64,000 nt of DNA from Planctomycetaceae bacterium (lineage in GTDB: Bacteria > Planctomycetota > Planctomycetia > Planctomycetales > Planctomycetaceae): the NCBI GenBank assembly GCA_021732975.1, contig JAKFWC010000023.1:310001-374000 (forward strand), given 5' to 3'. The notes beneath the pieces are model-generated. The model was not told the origin of the DNA, did not search any database, and saw nothing but the letters and a program-made list of their open reading frames with translations. This document shows positions 16,411-26,287 of this stretch, piece by piece. Both the position numbers and the translations under genes were made by a program. Numbering within the stretch: position 1 is the stretch's first letter; the number at the start of each line of letters is the position of its first letter.

Positions 16411-18906
16411 TTACGACAAACTATTCGCCGGCTCGGGCGATTCCTGCTTTGCCGGGTCGACGGGGGCCGGTGTGATGCTGGCGGATGTTGGTAACGACGA
16501 TGCCCCCAACCAGCGTCCGACGCGACCGAACCGCCCGCTGTGCAACAGCACGAGATACGCCGGGACCAGCACCGGGCGGACCACAAATGTGTCCAGCAGC
16601 ACGCCGAACGCCAAGGCATAGCCGAGTTGTGACATGCCTTTCAGCGAACCTGCGGCCAGCGACGCAAACGTTCCAGCCATAATGATGCCGCAACTGGAAA
16701 TGATGCGGCCGGTACGGGACAGGGCATGAATCACCCCCTTCACTGGGCCGAACCGTTTCTGTTCTTCGTCGATCCGCGTCATCAGGAAGATGTTGTAGTC
16801 TTCGCCAACCGCGATGAGGATCGTGAAGAGGAACATCGGAACCTTCCAGTCGAGTCCCGCAAATGCGTCTCCGTCCCAGAGTCGGAAAGAGAGATAGGTG
16901 AACCCGAGCGTCGCGAGATAACTGAAAAGGACCGTCACGATGAGATACAGGCAGACGCCGGGCTGACGGAGCAGCACGACCAGAATCGTAAAGACACCGA
17001 AGATCACCAGCAGATCGATGCGAATCTGATCGCGATCGGTGACGTGTTTCAAATCGCGAATGCTCGCTGTGGGACCGAGGACCAGCACTTCCGACGAAGC
17101 GCGGACTTCTTCGGGAAGACTCGCCCGGATCTCGTTTTCGAGGATGCCGAGATGCTCCATGCTGTTGCGGGCAAAGGGATCGATGTTACTCGTCAACTCC
17201 ATCCGCGTGACATGGTGGGTGTTGACTTCATCCTCGCTGACGTAATGTGCAATCGCACGCTTTGTCATGATCCGGATTGCAGCCGCGCTACCTGCGGATT
17301 CCAGATCCTCATCGCCACCCAGCGGATGGGATACACTGCGAATGTCCGCCAGGTCCAGTTTTTCACGGAGATCGTTGAGCGATGTCGTAAGCTCGTGAAT
17401 GACCGGAATGCCGGCGTCGTCTCCGTGAGCCTCTGCGAAATCGATTTTCGGCGATTTGATCAGGACCGTAATCGGCCCGGTTGTTCCCGCGGGGAAGTGC
17501 TCCCGCACAATATTCGTGCCGATGACGCTAGTCGATGATGTCGGGAGATCGGTCAGCAAGCCGTAGCTCAGGTCGGTATAGAACCACACGCCGACGACCG
17601 CGAACGGGAGCATCATCGCGATGCTCGCCAGCCAGATTTGCATGGGTCGACGCACAAGGATGGCCCCGACGTGATCCCAGAGATTTTGCAGCCAACCCCC
17701 CTCGGGAACGTCGGATTCCACATACGACTTTGCAATCGTGGAGGCGGCGATCATTTTCGGCCAGAACACAGAGCGACCGAAGAGGCACAACAAGGCCGGT
17801 GTAAACGTCAGGCAGGCGACGAGGACAATCACCAGACCGAATGTGATGGCGATCCCCGCATCGTGGAATTTGCCGAACTCGGCGAAGATCATCATGCCAA
17901 TGCCGCAAATCACAGTGCCGGCACTCGCAGCAATCGCGGCTCCCACGTAGCCCTGAGCGTCAATCAACGCCTGGCGCACCGGGATGCCCTGGTCGGATTC
18001 TTCCTTGTAACGGGCGATCAGAAACAGGCAGTAATCGACTCCGGCACCATACAACAGCACCGTCACATACGACTCAAACCCAGAGAACAACACGACCCAC
18101 TGATGTTCCGCCAGAATGCACAACAGGCTCACCGTCAGTTTGACCGCGACGGCAACAGTGATCAGCGGCACCATCGCCAATGCCGGTGCCCGGTAGATGA
18201 GTCCCAGCAGCAGAATCACGAGACCAATCGTCAGCGTCTCGGTCGCCTTCGCGCTGTCTTTCGCGGCTTTGAGCATGTCGCGACCGACGACGGCTGTACC
18301 ACTGACGAACATTTCGATTCCGTCGGGCCAGTGCTTGCGGAAATCGGGATCGTCGAAGACCAGGCTTTCCACTTTGCGGACAATGGGGGAATTCGCGGCA
18401 TCGAGAAATTCGCGGTTGAGATCCATGACGACCAGCGTTGCCCGCCCGTCGGCACTGTTGAGGAACTTCCCAATCGTCCGATCGCGATAGCTACGGACGA
18501 CGGATTCCCCTTCCGCGATTTCCTCTTTGGTGATCAGGCCGCTTTCTTCGGCGATCCGCACAAGCCGTTCGCGCAGTTCGCCGACGGCATCCGGGTCGTC
18601 GGCATCGGTCCCGTCATCGACAAAGTCCAGATCAGCCTCGGTCAATTGCTGACTCGTATCCGCTCGGCGAACAATCACGCCGATCGTGCTGGCTTTGGAC
18701 TCCTGCGGAAAAGCTTGGGCGTAAAGCCGCTCGGCGACTCGACTAGGGCTGTCTTCCGGGAGGAACGCGAACTCACCGGTCTTGATGACCGAATCACGAT
18801 CGGGCGCATACACCGTCGCGACGACAACGGCCAGAATCCACCCGAAGAACCACAATGGCCATGTGCGGACAACGAATTGGCCAAAGCGATAGAACATCAG
18901 CGGCAC
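16411..18906 (-). CDS. MMPL/RND-superfamily transporter
   Basis: 831 residues, or 828 from the ATG at 18897. It has two repeats, each with one membrane helix, a large extracytoplasmic loop and five to six membrane helices. Each half has the family's membrane motif: GVDYCLFLIARYKEE in the first and GEDYNIFLMTRIDEE in the second. These export lipids or hydrophobic compounds using the proton gradient. No outer-membrane partner or adaptor is next to it. The C-terminus is a Ser/Pro-rich tail of about 35 residues. The stop lies 24 bp before the start of the peptidase gene, so it may be the first gene of the pepP-acc run. Confidence 0.9.
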   Translation of the reverse strand: MPLMFYRFGQFVVRTWPLWFFGWILAVVVATVYAPDRDSVIKTGEFAFLPEDSPSRVAERLYAQAFPQESKASTIGVIVRRADTSQQLTEADLDFVDDGTDADDPDAVGELRERLVRIAEESGLITKEEIAEGESVVRSYRDRTIGKFLNSADGRATLVVMDLNREFLDAANSPIVRKVESLVFDDPDFRKHWPDGIEMFVSGTAVVGRDMLKAAKDSAKATETLTIGLVILLLGLIYRAPALAMVPLITVAVAVKLTVSLLCILAEHQWVVLFSGFESYVTVLLYGAGVDYCLFLIARYKEESDQGIPVRQALIDAQGYVGAAIAASAGTVICGIGMMIFAEFGKFHDAGIAITFGLVIVLVACLTFTPALLCLFGRSVFWPKMIAASTIAKSYVESDVPEGGWLQNLWDHVGAILVRRPMQIWLASIAMMLPFAVVGVWFYTDLSYGLLTDLPTSSTSVIGTNIVREHFPAGTTGPITVLIKSPKIDFAEAHGDDAGIPVIHELTTSLNDLREKLDLADIRSVSHPLGGDEDLESAGSAAAIRIMTKRAIAHYVSEDEVNTHHVTRMELTSNIDPFARNSMEHLGILENEIRASLPEEVRASSEVLVLGPTASIRDLKHVTDRDQIRIDLLVIFGVFTILVVLLRQPGVCLYLIVTVLFSYLATLGFTYLSFRLWDGDAFAGLDWKVPMFLFTILIAVGEDYNIFLMTRIDEEQKRFGPVKGVIHALSRTGRIISSCGIIMAGTFASLAAGSLKGMSQLGYALAFGVLLDTFVVRPVLVPAYLVLLHSGRFGRVGRWLGASSLPTSASITPAPVDPAKQESPEPANSLS

Positions 18907-19355
18907 AGCCTTCCTGGCCCAACGCCCCGCAGACAGTTTAGGACGCTATGCCTGACGGCATCTCCATGAGACAATTGGGAATAGACCCTGTACCCTACCC
19001 GCGGGGAATACCCAGCGTCAAACCTCAGGCGGGCCTTCGGCACGGGTGACGATCACACGAATCATTACAAAACTGTTATCTATCGTGCCGAGTCGCCGGT
19101 AAATCGGCGAACGGTCTTGGTTTCCTTCATCTTTGCAGGGGAATGGAAGGATTCGACTTACAGAGGTGAGTTTTCAGGGCACCGTCAGCCCATGACTTCG
19201 GGAAAACTCGGTGCGAATCGACAGAATGCGGCGATTTCCTTCCACCGGTAGAAAATGGGGAAGAGCTACCTTTCGGTCTATTCGCAGTTTGGAATGTCTG
19301 ATATAGCGACGATAGAGTTCGGTGTCGGGGTTCTGGGTGTGAAAAGGAATTCGCC
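18907..19355. other. 449-bp gap, no gene seen
   Basis: This lies between divergent genes (MMPL transporter on minus, small zinc-ribbon gene on plus). One short hairpin is visible (TCGCCG / CGGCGA around 19090-19107). No coding frame with credible composition or start was found. It probably holds the promoters of both neighbours, but no -10/-35 pair is convincing. Confidence 0.4.
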
Positions 19356-19565
19356 ATGCAGTGTCCGCGCTGCAAAACGCACGATGTGTACCGCAGTCAA
19401 AGTGCGACGCCGCATCTCCTTTCGTTCATGATGATGACCGTCCGCTGCCACCGGTGCTGCCTGCAGTTCTCGGTACCGCGGTGGTCCAGCGTGCCGACCA
19501 AAGTCGCCACGCGAATGAGTGTCGCACAGTCCGAGCCGACGACAAAAACGCGCCGGGCGGCATAG
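19356..19565 (+). CDS. Small zinc-ribbon protein
   Basis: 69 residues. Two CxxC pairs (MQCPRCKTHDVY at the start and VRCHRCCLQFSV near residue 30) form a rubredoxin-like zinc ribbon. The ATG has a good AAAAGGA ribosome-binding site about 9 bases upstream. The C-terminal half is Ser/Thr/Arg-rich and probably disordered. Such tiny ribbons are common in planctomycetes; the partner is unknown. It ends 36 bp before the convergent sulfotransferase stop. Confidence 0.6.
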   Translation: MQCPRCKTHDVYRSQSATPHLLSFMMMTVRCHRCCLQFSVPRWSSVPTKVATRMSVAQSEPTTKTRRAA

Positions 19566-19601
19566 AGATCGAATCGAATCGACGCGGAGTGGCCGGTATC
19601 G

Positions 19602-20831
19602 TCACGCCGCGAATTCGGCGGCTTCCGCGATCCGATGGGGGTAGCCGTAACACTCGAAGGCAAACTGCCAACGCTCGTAGACACGGTTCATCGTGTCGGC
19701 ATCGAGCGCAAACCGGTTCTTGCGATACGCATTGTGCTCCGGCATTTTCGCCGTGAGCCGTGGAATCATGCCTTCCCAGCCGGGAAGCTGCAGAGTCTGA
19801 TAGACCCGCTGCATTTCTCCCAGCGGGTCGGTTTCGAGATCTTCAAACCGCATTTCGTGCAATTGTCCGGCGGGAATCAGTCCCTTGGTGGCTTCGTAGC
19901 GCCGGACGCAGTGGTCGTAAGTGACGAACGCGTCTTCTTCGAGGTTCTCGTAGCAAGGTTCGCTCAGGGCGTTTTCGGCAAACAGCATCCGCCGCAGATG
20001 CAGCGTCGAGCTATAAACATCGTACGGATTCCGCGTGATATAAATGAATCTCGCTTGGGGATACATCTCCAATAACAACGGTATGCGGTAGGTGTGCGAA
20101 GGGCTCTTCAGGACGATGGGCTTGTTCGCGCGGTACGTTAGTTTCTTCATGAACCACTGGAACTCGCGCACCCAGAGATCGCGCTCCGCGGCGGTGAGAT
20201 CGGTCAGCTCAAAATAGCGCTCGTAGCTGGCTCGGTCGCCCTGATGCACCAGCATGTTGTAGGGCGACAACCCCGTCCGCAGTAGCAGGGCGATCTCATC
20301 CTCCTGCGAATGCTTCCATCCGGTCGGGACGTTGTCCATCGGACGCGTCCGAGGCAGCATCCACCCCGTCAGAGCGGAGCCAATCATCTCCGTGAGCAGG
20401 AAATGGCCCGAAAACATCACCTGGTACAGGTTTGGGAACGCTAGTTGAGCATCGAGTGTCAGCAGGTTGTGCAGCAGTGTCGTCCCGCTGCGCCAATGGC
20501 CGAGGACAAAAATCGGCGGCTGCGTGACTTCCGTCTTTTGGACACGAGAATGATAGAGTGCCGATTCGCAGGCTTCGTAAACCGAGTTCATCGCACTGAT
20601 GGCCGCTATCGACAGCCGCCGCCATCGATAGCGCGGATCGGAAGGGAGTTCCTTTGCGACTTCTAACCACCGCCGACGATTCAGCCCCTGCCAGACGCAC
20701 GCCAGATTCTGATTGGAACGATGAACCCCCGAAGACGAACGGCTCGATTTCGTTCGTGTCGCCAGCAACGATCCAGTTTCGGTCACGGGGCGGCTCCAGC
20801 CGAGCGAGAACGTCCTGCCTCGCCAATCCAC
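19602..20831 (-). CDS. Sulfotransferase family protein
   Basis: 409 residues. The 5'-phosphosulfate-binding loop FVLGHWRSGTTLLHNL (near residue 112) and the 3'-phosphate-binding segment RFIYITRNPYDVYSS (near 265) identify a PAPS-dependent sulfotransferase. A further KSPSHTYRIPLL motif fits the family. It transfers sulfate to a carbohydrate or a small molecule; the acceptor is unknown. The first 45 residues are Ser/Arg-rich and unlike the family, so the true start may be later, perhaps at a GTG near the WQGLNRRRW segment. Planctomycetes carry many sulfatases and sulfotransferases. Confidence 0.85.
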   Translation of the reverse strand: MDWRGRTFSLGWSRPVTETGSLLATRTKSSRSSSGVHRSNQNLACVWQGLNRRRWLEVAKELPSDPRYRWRRLSIAAISAMNSVYEACESALYHSRVQKTEVTQPPIFVLGHWRSGTTLLHNLLTLDAQLAFPNLYQVMFSGHFLLTEMIGSALTGWMLPRTRPMDNVPTGWKHSQEDEIALLLRTGLSPYNMLVHQGDRASYERYFELTDLTAAERDLWVREFQWFMKKLTYRANKPIVLKSPSHTYRIPLLLEMYPQARFIYITRNPYDVYSSTLHLRRMLFAENALSEPCYENLEEDAFVTYDHCVRRYEATKGLIPAGQLHEMRFEDLETDPLGEMQRVYQTLQLPGWEGMIPRLTAKMPEHNAYRKNRFALDADTMNRVYERWQFAFECYGYPHRIAEAAEFAA

Positions 20832-21027
20832 AACGTCATGTCGAGAAATACAGAACTCCGTCAGTACGACTTTCCGTCCGGGGAGTCAACCTCGGTGCTG
20901 GTTTCCAGCGAAGTTTTCCCGTCAGAAATTGTTTCGCGGCGATCCGAAGTCCGCTGAGGAGAACGCTTTCGTGAAGCGCAATCCGTATTACACGCGGGTC
21001 GTGGCTAAACGCTTGTGACCTCGGTTA

Positions 21028-22131
21028 TCAGTTTGAACTGGGCGGGACAGTCAGCCGCTGCCGGATGTAATCGGCCCGTGCGGCATTGCGTTCCGCAGTT
21101 TCCATCCGCTCGTGTCGCAGCTTCTGCAAGTGCGCGGGTTGCGTATGAATGAACAGTTCGTTGAGCGTCGGAATCTCCAGATCGTGGATCAATCCGAGAT
21201 TGATTCCCATCCGCACGCTCGACAACAGGTGCATGGTTTCTTCGGAGCTGATCTGTCGGGCGTGCTTGAGGTTGCCCAGCGCCCGGCTCACCTGATCGTG
21301 CAGATTCTGGCGGTTTTCCTGCACCAAAGTTGTGCGGACTTTGCGTTCGTAGGCCAGAATGTTCGGCACCACGTCCTTGATCGTCTTGATGATTTGCTCT
21401 TCGCCCTTGCCGAGCGTGGCCTGATTGGAGATCTGGTAAAAATCTCCCATGGCCTGGCTTCCTTCGCCGTACAGTCCACGGACAGCAAGGCCGATTTTCT
21501 GGAGGGCCTGGAAGACTTTTTGAATCTCTTTCGTCATCACGAGGCCGGGCAGGTGCAGCAGCACGCTGACCCGAATGCCGGTGCCGACGTTGGTCGGGCA
21601 GGCCGTGAGATAACCGAGTTGTTCGCTGAAGGCATAGGTGACGGAGCTTTCGATGGCATCGTCGATGGCGTCGATGTCGTGCCAGCATTCGTCGAGGGCG
21701 AAACCGCTGCGGAGGACTTGCATCCGCAGATGGTCTTCTTCGTTGACCATCAGGCTGACGTTTTCTTCGGGCGAGATCCCGACGCCGCGCTGGCCGTGAT
21801 TTTCCGAGAGTTCGCGGCTGATGAGTTGCCGTTCGACGAGAAACTGCCGATCGAGGGTTTCGAGGGCATCAATCTGCACGTATTGCAGCTTTTTCCCCGC
21901 CGGAGACTTGGCGATTTCCCCTCGCAGCAGTTGCTCGACATCAGCCCGGACGGCATCGCTGGCCCGGTTCGGGAAGGGATAGTCGGCCAGATTCCGCGCG
22001 AGGCGGATACGGCTCGACATCACGATGTCGGAATCGGGACCGTTCGCACGTAACCATTCACCACTGGTGTGAGTGAGGGCGTCCAAGTCCACTGCCGACT
22101 CCTTCCTGCCCTGCGGCGTTCCACGGGGCAA
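21028..22131 (-). CDS. mcsB: Protein arginine kinase McsB (phosphagen-kinase fold)
   Basis: 367 residues; a GTG at 22092 (VDLDALTHTS) is an alternative start closer to the family. The phosphagen-kinase core is clear: SSRIRLARNLADYPF near the N-terminus and the catalytic cysteine loop LTACPTNVGTG (Cys near 177). McsB phosphorylates arginines and marks proteins for ClpCP. The allosteric phosphoarginine pocket motif, RDxxRA in Bacillus, reads RNAARA here (348-353), with Asp changed to Asn. It follows mcsA by 9 bp. No ctsR or clpC gene lies beside the pair. Confidence 0.93.
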   Translation of the reverse strand: MPRGTPQGRKESAVDLDALTHTSGEWLRANGPDSDIVMSSRIRLARNLADYPFPNRASDAVRADVEQLLRGEIAKSPAGKKLQYVQIDALETLDRQFLVERQLISRELSENHGQRGVGISPEENVSLMVNEEDHLRMQVLRSGFALDECWHDIDAIDDAIESSVTYAFSEQLGYLTACPTNVGTGIRVSVLLHLPGLVMTKEIQKVFQALQKIGLAVRGLYGEGSQAMGDFYQISNQATLGKGEEQIIKTIKDVVPNILAYERKVRTTLVQENRQNLHDQVSRALGNLKHARQISSEETMHLLSSVRMGINLGLIHDLEIPTLNELFIHTQPAHLQKLRHERMETAERNAARADYIRQRLTVPPSSN

Positions 22132-22140
22132 TCCAAACCA

Positions 22141-22662
22141 CTAAGACGCATTGCCGGACGAGCCAGCTTCGTTTTCGAGGCTTTGAATCTCGTCCCGCAG
22201 CCGCGCGGCTTCTTCGTACATTTCCTCGTCGACCGCGGCCCTCAAACGGTTTCGCAAGCGAATCAGGCGGAACTGATGCTGGCTGGCTTTCGGTGCCCGC
22301 TTCGGCACCTTCCCCGTGTGCTGCGTTTCGCCGTGAATATTTTCCAGCAGCGGCATCAACTCATCGTGAAAAACCGTGTAATCATGGGGGCAACCCAGCC
22401 GGCCTTGCTTGCGGAACTCTTTGAAAGTGATGCCGCATTGCGGGCACGTTGAACTGAGTTCATCGTCGCTGGTGTCGGACGATTCGCTTTCTTCGCTGGG
22501 GCCACCCACGTCGTCATCGTCGGGCGGTGGTCCCCCCGCTTCGGATTCGTTGAGGTATTCCTTCGCACAACTCTCGCAGAGATGCAGTGCCTGGACTTCC
22601 CCGTGGCGAATCTCGGTAATGTGCAATACCGCCGGCTTGGCGCAGCGACCACACTTTTTCAT
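22141..22662 (-). CDS. mcsA: McsA-like zinc-finger activator with UVR domain
   Basis: 173 residues. The N-terminal zinc finger uses Cys4/Cys7 and Cys29/Cys32. A second finger (TCPQCGITF, then GRLGCPHDY) keeps three cysteines plus a histidine. An acidic linker lies between them (PPPDDDDVGG). The C-terminus is a UVR/UvrB-C motif (RLIRLRNRLRAAVDEEMYEE), the coiled hairpin that contacts Clp ATPases. McsA activates McsB, which is encoded directly downstream. The ATG at 22662 begins at the MKKCGRC ribbon. Confidence 0.92.
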   Translation of the reverse strand: MKKCGRCAKPAVLHITEIRHGEVQALHLCESCAKEYLNESEAGGPPPDDDDVGGPSEESESSDTSDDELSSTCPQCGITFKEFRKQGRLGCPHDYTVFHDELMPLLENIHGETQHTGKVPKRAPKASQHQFRLIRLRNRLRAAVDEEMYEEAARLRDEIQSLENEAGSSGNAS

Positions 22663-22941
22663 TGCGGAATCGATCTCGCTACGGATGCGATCCGTGTTAC
22701 AACGCCCCTTTCACAACGAAACATCCGTTGCGGGCGTCGAGTCGAATTCTAGCTATCGGCCTCCCTGAGTCAAGCGACACGACACACCATCCGGCGTTCC
22801 TAAATCCTGATCTTGGTTATGGATGTGACATTGCGGCCGATCTTGCCCGAAGGCGATGGGAACGAGACGGGGAAAAACGTCGCCGAACCCCATCTGTCGA
22901 GGTGCTGTCCAGGCGTCGCAGCGGTAAAGTGAGTATCTTCA

Positions 22942-23009
22942 GAGCCACGACCGTCAGGGAGTGTGTTGGACCACTCGTCGAGGAACTCGCTCCCTGACGG
23001 TCGCGGCTC
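22942..23009. repeat. Inverted repeat upstream of trpE
   Basis: GAGCCACGACCGTCAGGGAG (22942-22961) and its near-perfect complement (22990-23009, one mismatch) form a 20-bp stem around 28 bases. It ends 31 bp before the trpE ATG, inside the 377-bp divergent gap between mcsA and trpE. The rest of the gap has no credible gene. It could be a transcribed leader hairpin, but the form is that of a dispersed palindrome rather than a trp attenuator; no Trp-rich leader peptide was seen. Confidence 0.75.
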
Positions 23010-23039
23010 GGATGAACCTCGTGAACTCTCGGATCACCC

Positions 23040-24545
23040 ATGACACACTGTCCGGATTGGAACACGTTCTCGCAGTTAGCCGCCGGACATGATCTCGTCC
23101 CGGTCTATCGCCAACTGGTGAGCGACACGTTGACGCCGGTGAGTGCGTACGCCCGGCTGCCGAATCGGCACGATTCGTTTCTGTTTGAAAGTGTCGTCGG
23201 CGGCGAACGAATCGGGCGTTACAGTTTCCTGGGTGCAGAACCGTTCCTGTGGCTGGAAGCCTACGGCACGAAAGTCCGCAAACGCCGCGGTGACCACGTG
23301 GAAGAGTTCACGGTCAGCGATCCGCTCGGCGAGTTGGAAACCCTCGTGGCCGCCCATCGGGCACCGCACGTCGCCGGTCTGCCCCGCTTCTGTGGTGGCG
23401 CAGTGGGTTATGCCGGGTACGACACGGTCCGCTATGTCGAGAATCTGCCGAACGCGCCGCAGGATGATCGCCATTTGCCCGATTTATCCTTCGCGCTCTA
23501 TGACCGAATGGTCATTTTCGATCATCTCCGCAAGACGATTCTCGTGGTCGCCCATGCCGATGTCCGCGGGCAATCGCCGGAGGTGGCCTATCAGGCGGCG
23601 TGTGCACGGATCGACGAACTTTGCCATGCTTTGGCTCAGCCGACCGATGGGTTGCAACTCACCGACCTGGCGATCAATACGCCGCCGACGCGGCAATTCA
23701 CATCCAATCGGACGCAGGCCGAATATGAAGCGTCGGTCGTCAAGTCGAAGGAATACATCCTCGCGGGGGATATTTTTCAGGTGGTGCTCAGTCAGCGGTT
23801 GGAACTGGAAACCGTCGCCACGCCGTTAGATATTTATCGCGCGCTGCGAGTGGTAAATCCGAGTCCGTTTATGTTCTTGCTCAACACGCCTTCGGTGTCG
23901 CTGGTGGGGAGTTCGCCGGAGATCATGGTCCGTGTCGAAGACGGCGAGGTCACGATTCGCCCGCTGGCCGGCACCCGCAAACGGGGCGTGACCGACGCGG
24001 AAGACCTCGCCCTCGAACAGGAACTGCTCGCCGATGAAAAGGAACGCGCCGAGCACGTAATGCTTGTTGACCTCGCCCGCAACGATGTCGGCCGCGTTGC
24101 TGAGTATGGTTCGGTGCAACTCTCCGATGTGATGAAAGTCGAACGCTACAGCCATGTGATGCACATCACCTCCAACGTGACGGGGCAAATGGCAGCGGGG
24201 AAAACGGCGCTCGATGCGTTGCGATCGGGTCTCCCCGCGGGAACGGTCTCCGGAGCGCCGAAAGTCCGCGCCATGCAGATCATCGACGAACTTGAACCGC
24301 ATCGCCGCGGACCATATGGCGGCGCGGTCGGTTATCTCGACTACACCGGTAACATGGACACTTGCATCGCGCTGCGGACGTTGGTGATGCAAGGCAACCG
24401 CGTCTACATCCAGGCTGGTGCCGGGATTGTCGCTGACAGTGTTCCCGCCAGTGAATACGAGGAAACTCTCAACAAAGCCCGCGGACTGCTTAAAGCGATT
24501 GAAGTCGCTGAGGAGCAACTTCACCGACCAGCCGGCACGATCTGA
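23040..24545 (+). CDS. trpE: Anthranilate synthase component I
   Basis: 501 residues. The chorismate-binding core includes [51 protein letters not shown] and the C-terminal [14 protein letters not shown] motif. It turns chorismate to anthranilate with ammonia from TrpG. The N-terminal inhibitor-binding region ([21 protein letters not shown]) marks it as TrpE rather than PabB. A GDP-mannose dehydratase-like gene starts 62 bp downstream and trpG follows that. Confidence 0.95.
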   Translation: MTHCPDWNTFSQLAAGHDLVPVYRQLVSDTLTPVSAYARLPNRHDSFLFESVVGGERIGRYSFLGAEPFLWLEAYGTKVRKRRGDHVEEFTVSDPLGELETLVAAHRAPHVAGLPRFCGGAVGYAGYDTVRYVENLPNAPQDDRHLPDLSFALYDRMVIFDHLRKTILVVAHADVRGQSPEVAYQAACARIDELCHALAQPTDGLQLTDLAINTPPTRQFTSNRTQAEYEASVVKSKEYILAGDIFQVVLSQRLELETVATPLDIYRALRVVNPSPFMFLLNTPSVSLVGSSPEIMVRVEDGEVTIRPLAGTRKRGVTDAEDLALEQELLADEKERAEHVMLVDLARNDVGRVAEYGSVQLSDVMKVERYSHVMHITSNVTGQMAAGKTALDALRSGLPAGTVSGAPKVRAMQIIDELEPHRRGPYGGAVGYLDYTGNMDTCIALRTLVMQGNRVYIQAGAGIVADSVPASEYEETLNKARGLLKAIEVAEEQLHRPAGTI

Positions 24546-24607
24546 CATGGGCGAGTTTTGTCTCCGCAAGGATCGACCATCGTGTCCCTGCCGTGTAAAC
24601 TCAGGTC

Positions 24608-25590
24608 ATGAAACGCGCGTTGATTACCGGGATCACCGGACAGGATGGTTCATACCTCGCCGAGTATCTGCTGGGACTGGGTTACGAGGTCCACGGATTG
24701 GTGCGGCACGTCGCCTTACAGGATGGACGTGATCGGCTGCAACGACTGACACCAATCTTGCCGCGGCTGCAATTGCACTCCGGCAGCCTCGAAAATGCCG
24801 CGAGTGTGTTCCATGTGATCCAGCGCGTCCAACCGGATGAGGTCTATCACCTCGGGGCGCAAACGTTCGTGCCCTATTCGTTTGAAGACGCCTTCTCCAC
24901 CCTGCAAACCAACATCAATGGCACCCATTTCGTTCTGGAGGCCGTGAAGCAAGCCACGCCGCAGGCGCGCGTGTACTTTGCCGGGTCGAGCGAAATGTTC
25001 GGCAACGCCGATGAGCAACCACAGCGAGAAACGACGCGCTTTCACCCGCGCTCACCGTACGGCATTGCCAAGGTGGCAGCGTTCAATCTCACGCGGAACT
25101 ATCGTGAGGCATACAATATTTTTGCCTGCTGCGGGATCATGTTTAATCATGAATCGCCCCGCCGCGGGTTTGAGTTCGTCACGCGGAAAATCACGCAGTA
25201 TGCGGCCCGCATCAAACGAGGGCTGTGTAAAGAACTGCCGCTGGGGAATCTGGATGCTCAACGTGACTGGGGCTTTGCGCTGGATTATGTCCGCGCGATG
25301 CACGCCATGTTGCAGCAACCGGCGCCGCAGGATTACGTGGTCGCGACCGGTGAGACCCATTCTGTGCGGGAATTCTGCGAACTCGCCTTTGCCCGTGTGG
25401 GTCTGAACTGGCAAGACTATGTGATCTCACGGCCGGAGTTGCATCGTCCGGCGGAAATCTTCACGCTGGTAGGTGACGCCCGCCGTGCTCGACAGGATCT
25501 CGGCTGGTCGCCGACGATTTCCTTCCGCGAACTGGTGGAGTCGATGGTCGACCACGATCTCGCGATGATTGATGGATTGAAACCCCCGAC

Positions 25591-25594
<4 letters not shown>
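24608..25594 (+). CDS. gmd: GDP-mannose 4,6-dehydratase-like protein (SDR family)
   Basis: 328 residues. The Rossmann motif TGITGQDGSYLAEYLL, the active-site loop AGSSEMFG, the catalytic YGIAK (SPYGIAKVAAF) and FNHESPRRGFEFVTRK match GDP-mannose 4,6-dehydratases, as does LGNLDAQRDWG. The loop that normally binds NADP adenine (RRSSSFNT-type) is replaced by RHVALQDGRD, so cofactor or substrate may differ. It should make a 6-deoxy-4-keto sugar nucleotide for surface glycans. It sits between trpE and trpG and overlaps trpG by four bases (ATGA). Confidence 0.88.
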
Positions 25595-26187
<593 letters not shown>

Positions 26188-26195
26188 TAGGTGTC

Positions 26196-26282
26196 TTTCC
26201 CAGCCCGGAGCGCCAGCGACGGATGAAGCATCATGCGTCGTGTCGTCCTTGACACCCGTCGCTGGCGCTCCGGACTGGGAAA
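26196..26282. repeat. Palindromic element between trpG and argS
   Basis: A 27-bp arm (26196-26222, core CCGGAGCGCCAGCGACGG) and its complement (26256-26282) differ at one base and enclose 33 bases. It fills the gap between the convergent trpG and argS genes. AAGCCCGAAGCGCCAG at 54569 and GAGCCCGAAGCGCCAC at 61043 look like partial remains of the same family. Confidence 0.85.
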
Positions 26283-26287
26283 CGCGA

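Noticed and set aside
17638..18969. Plus-strand open frame of 443 codons opposite the MMPL transporter
   Set aside because: Reversed coding shadow; no hydrophobic segments and a biased Asp/His/Arg content.
22690..23039. trp attenuator or T-box before trpE
   Set aside because: No Trp-rich leader peptide, no T-box specifier loop, and the stem belongs to a dispersed-repeat type.
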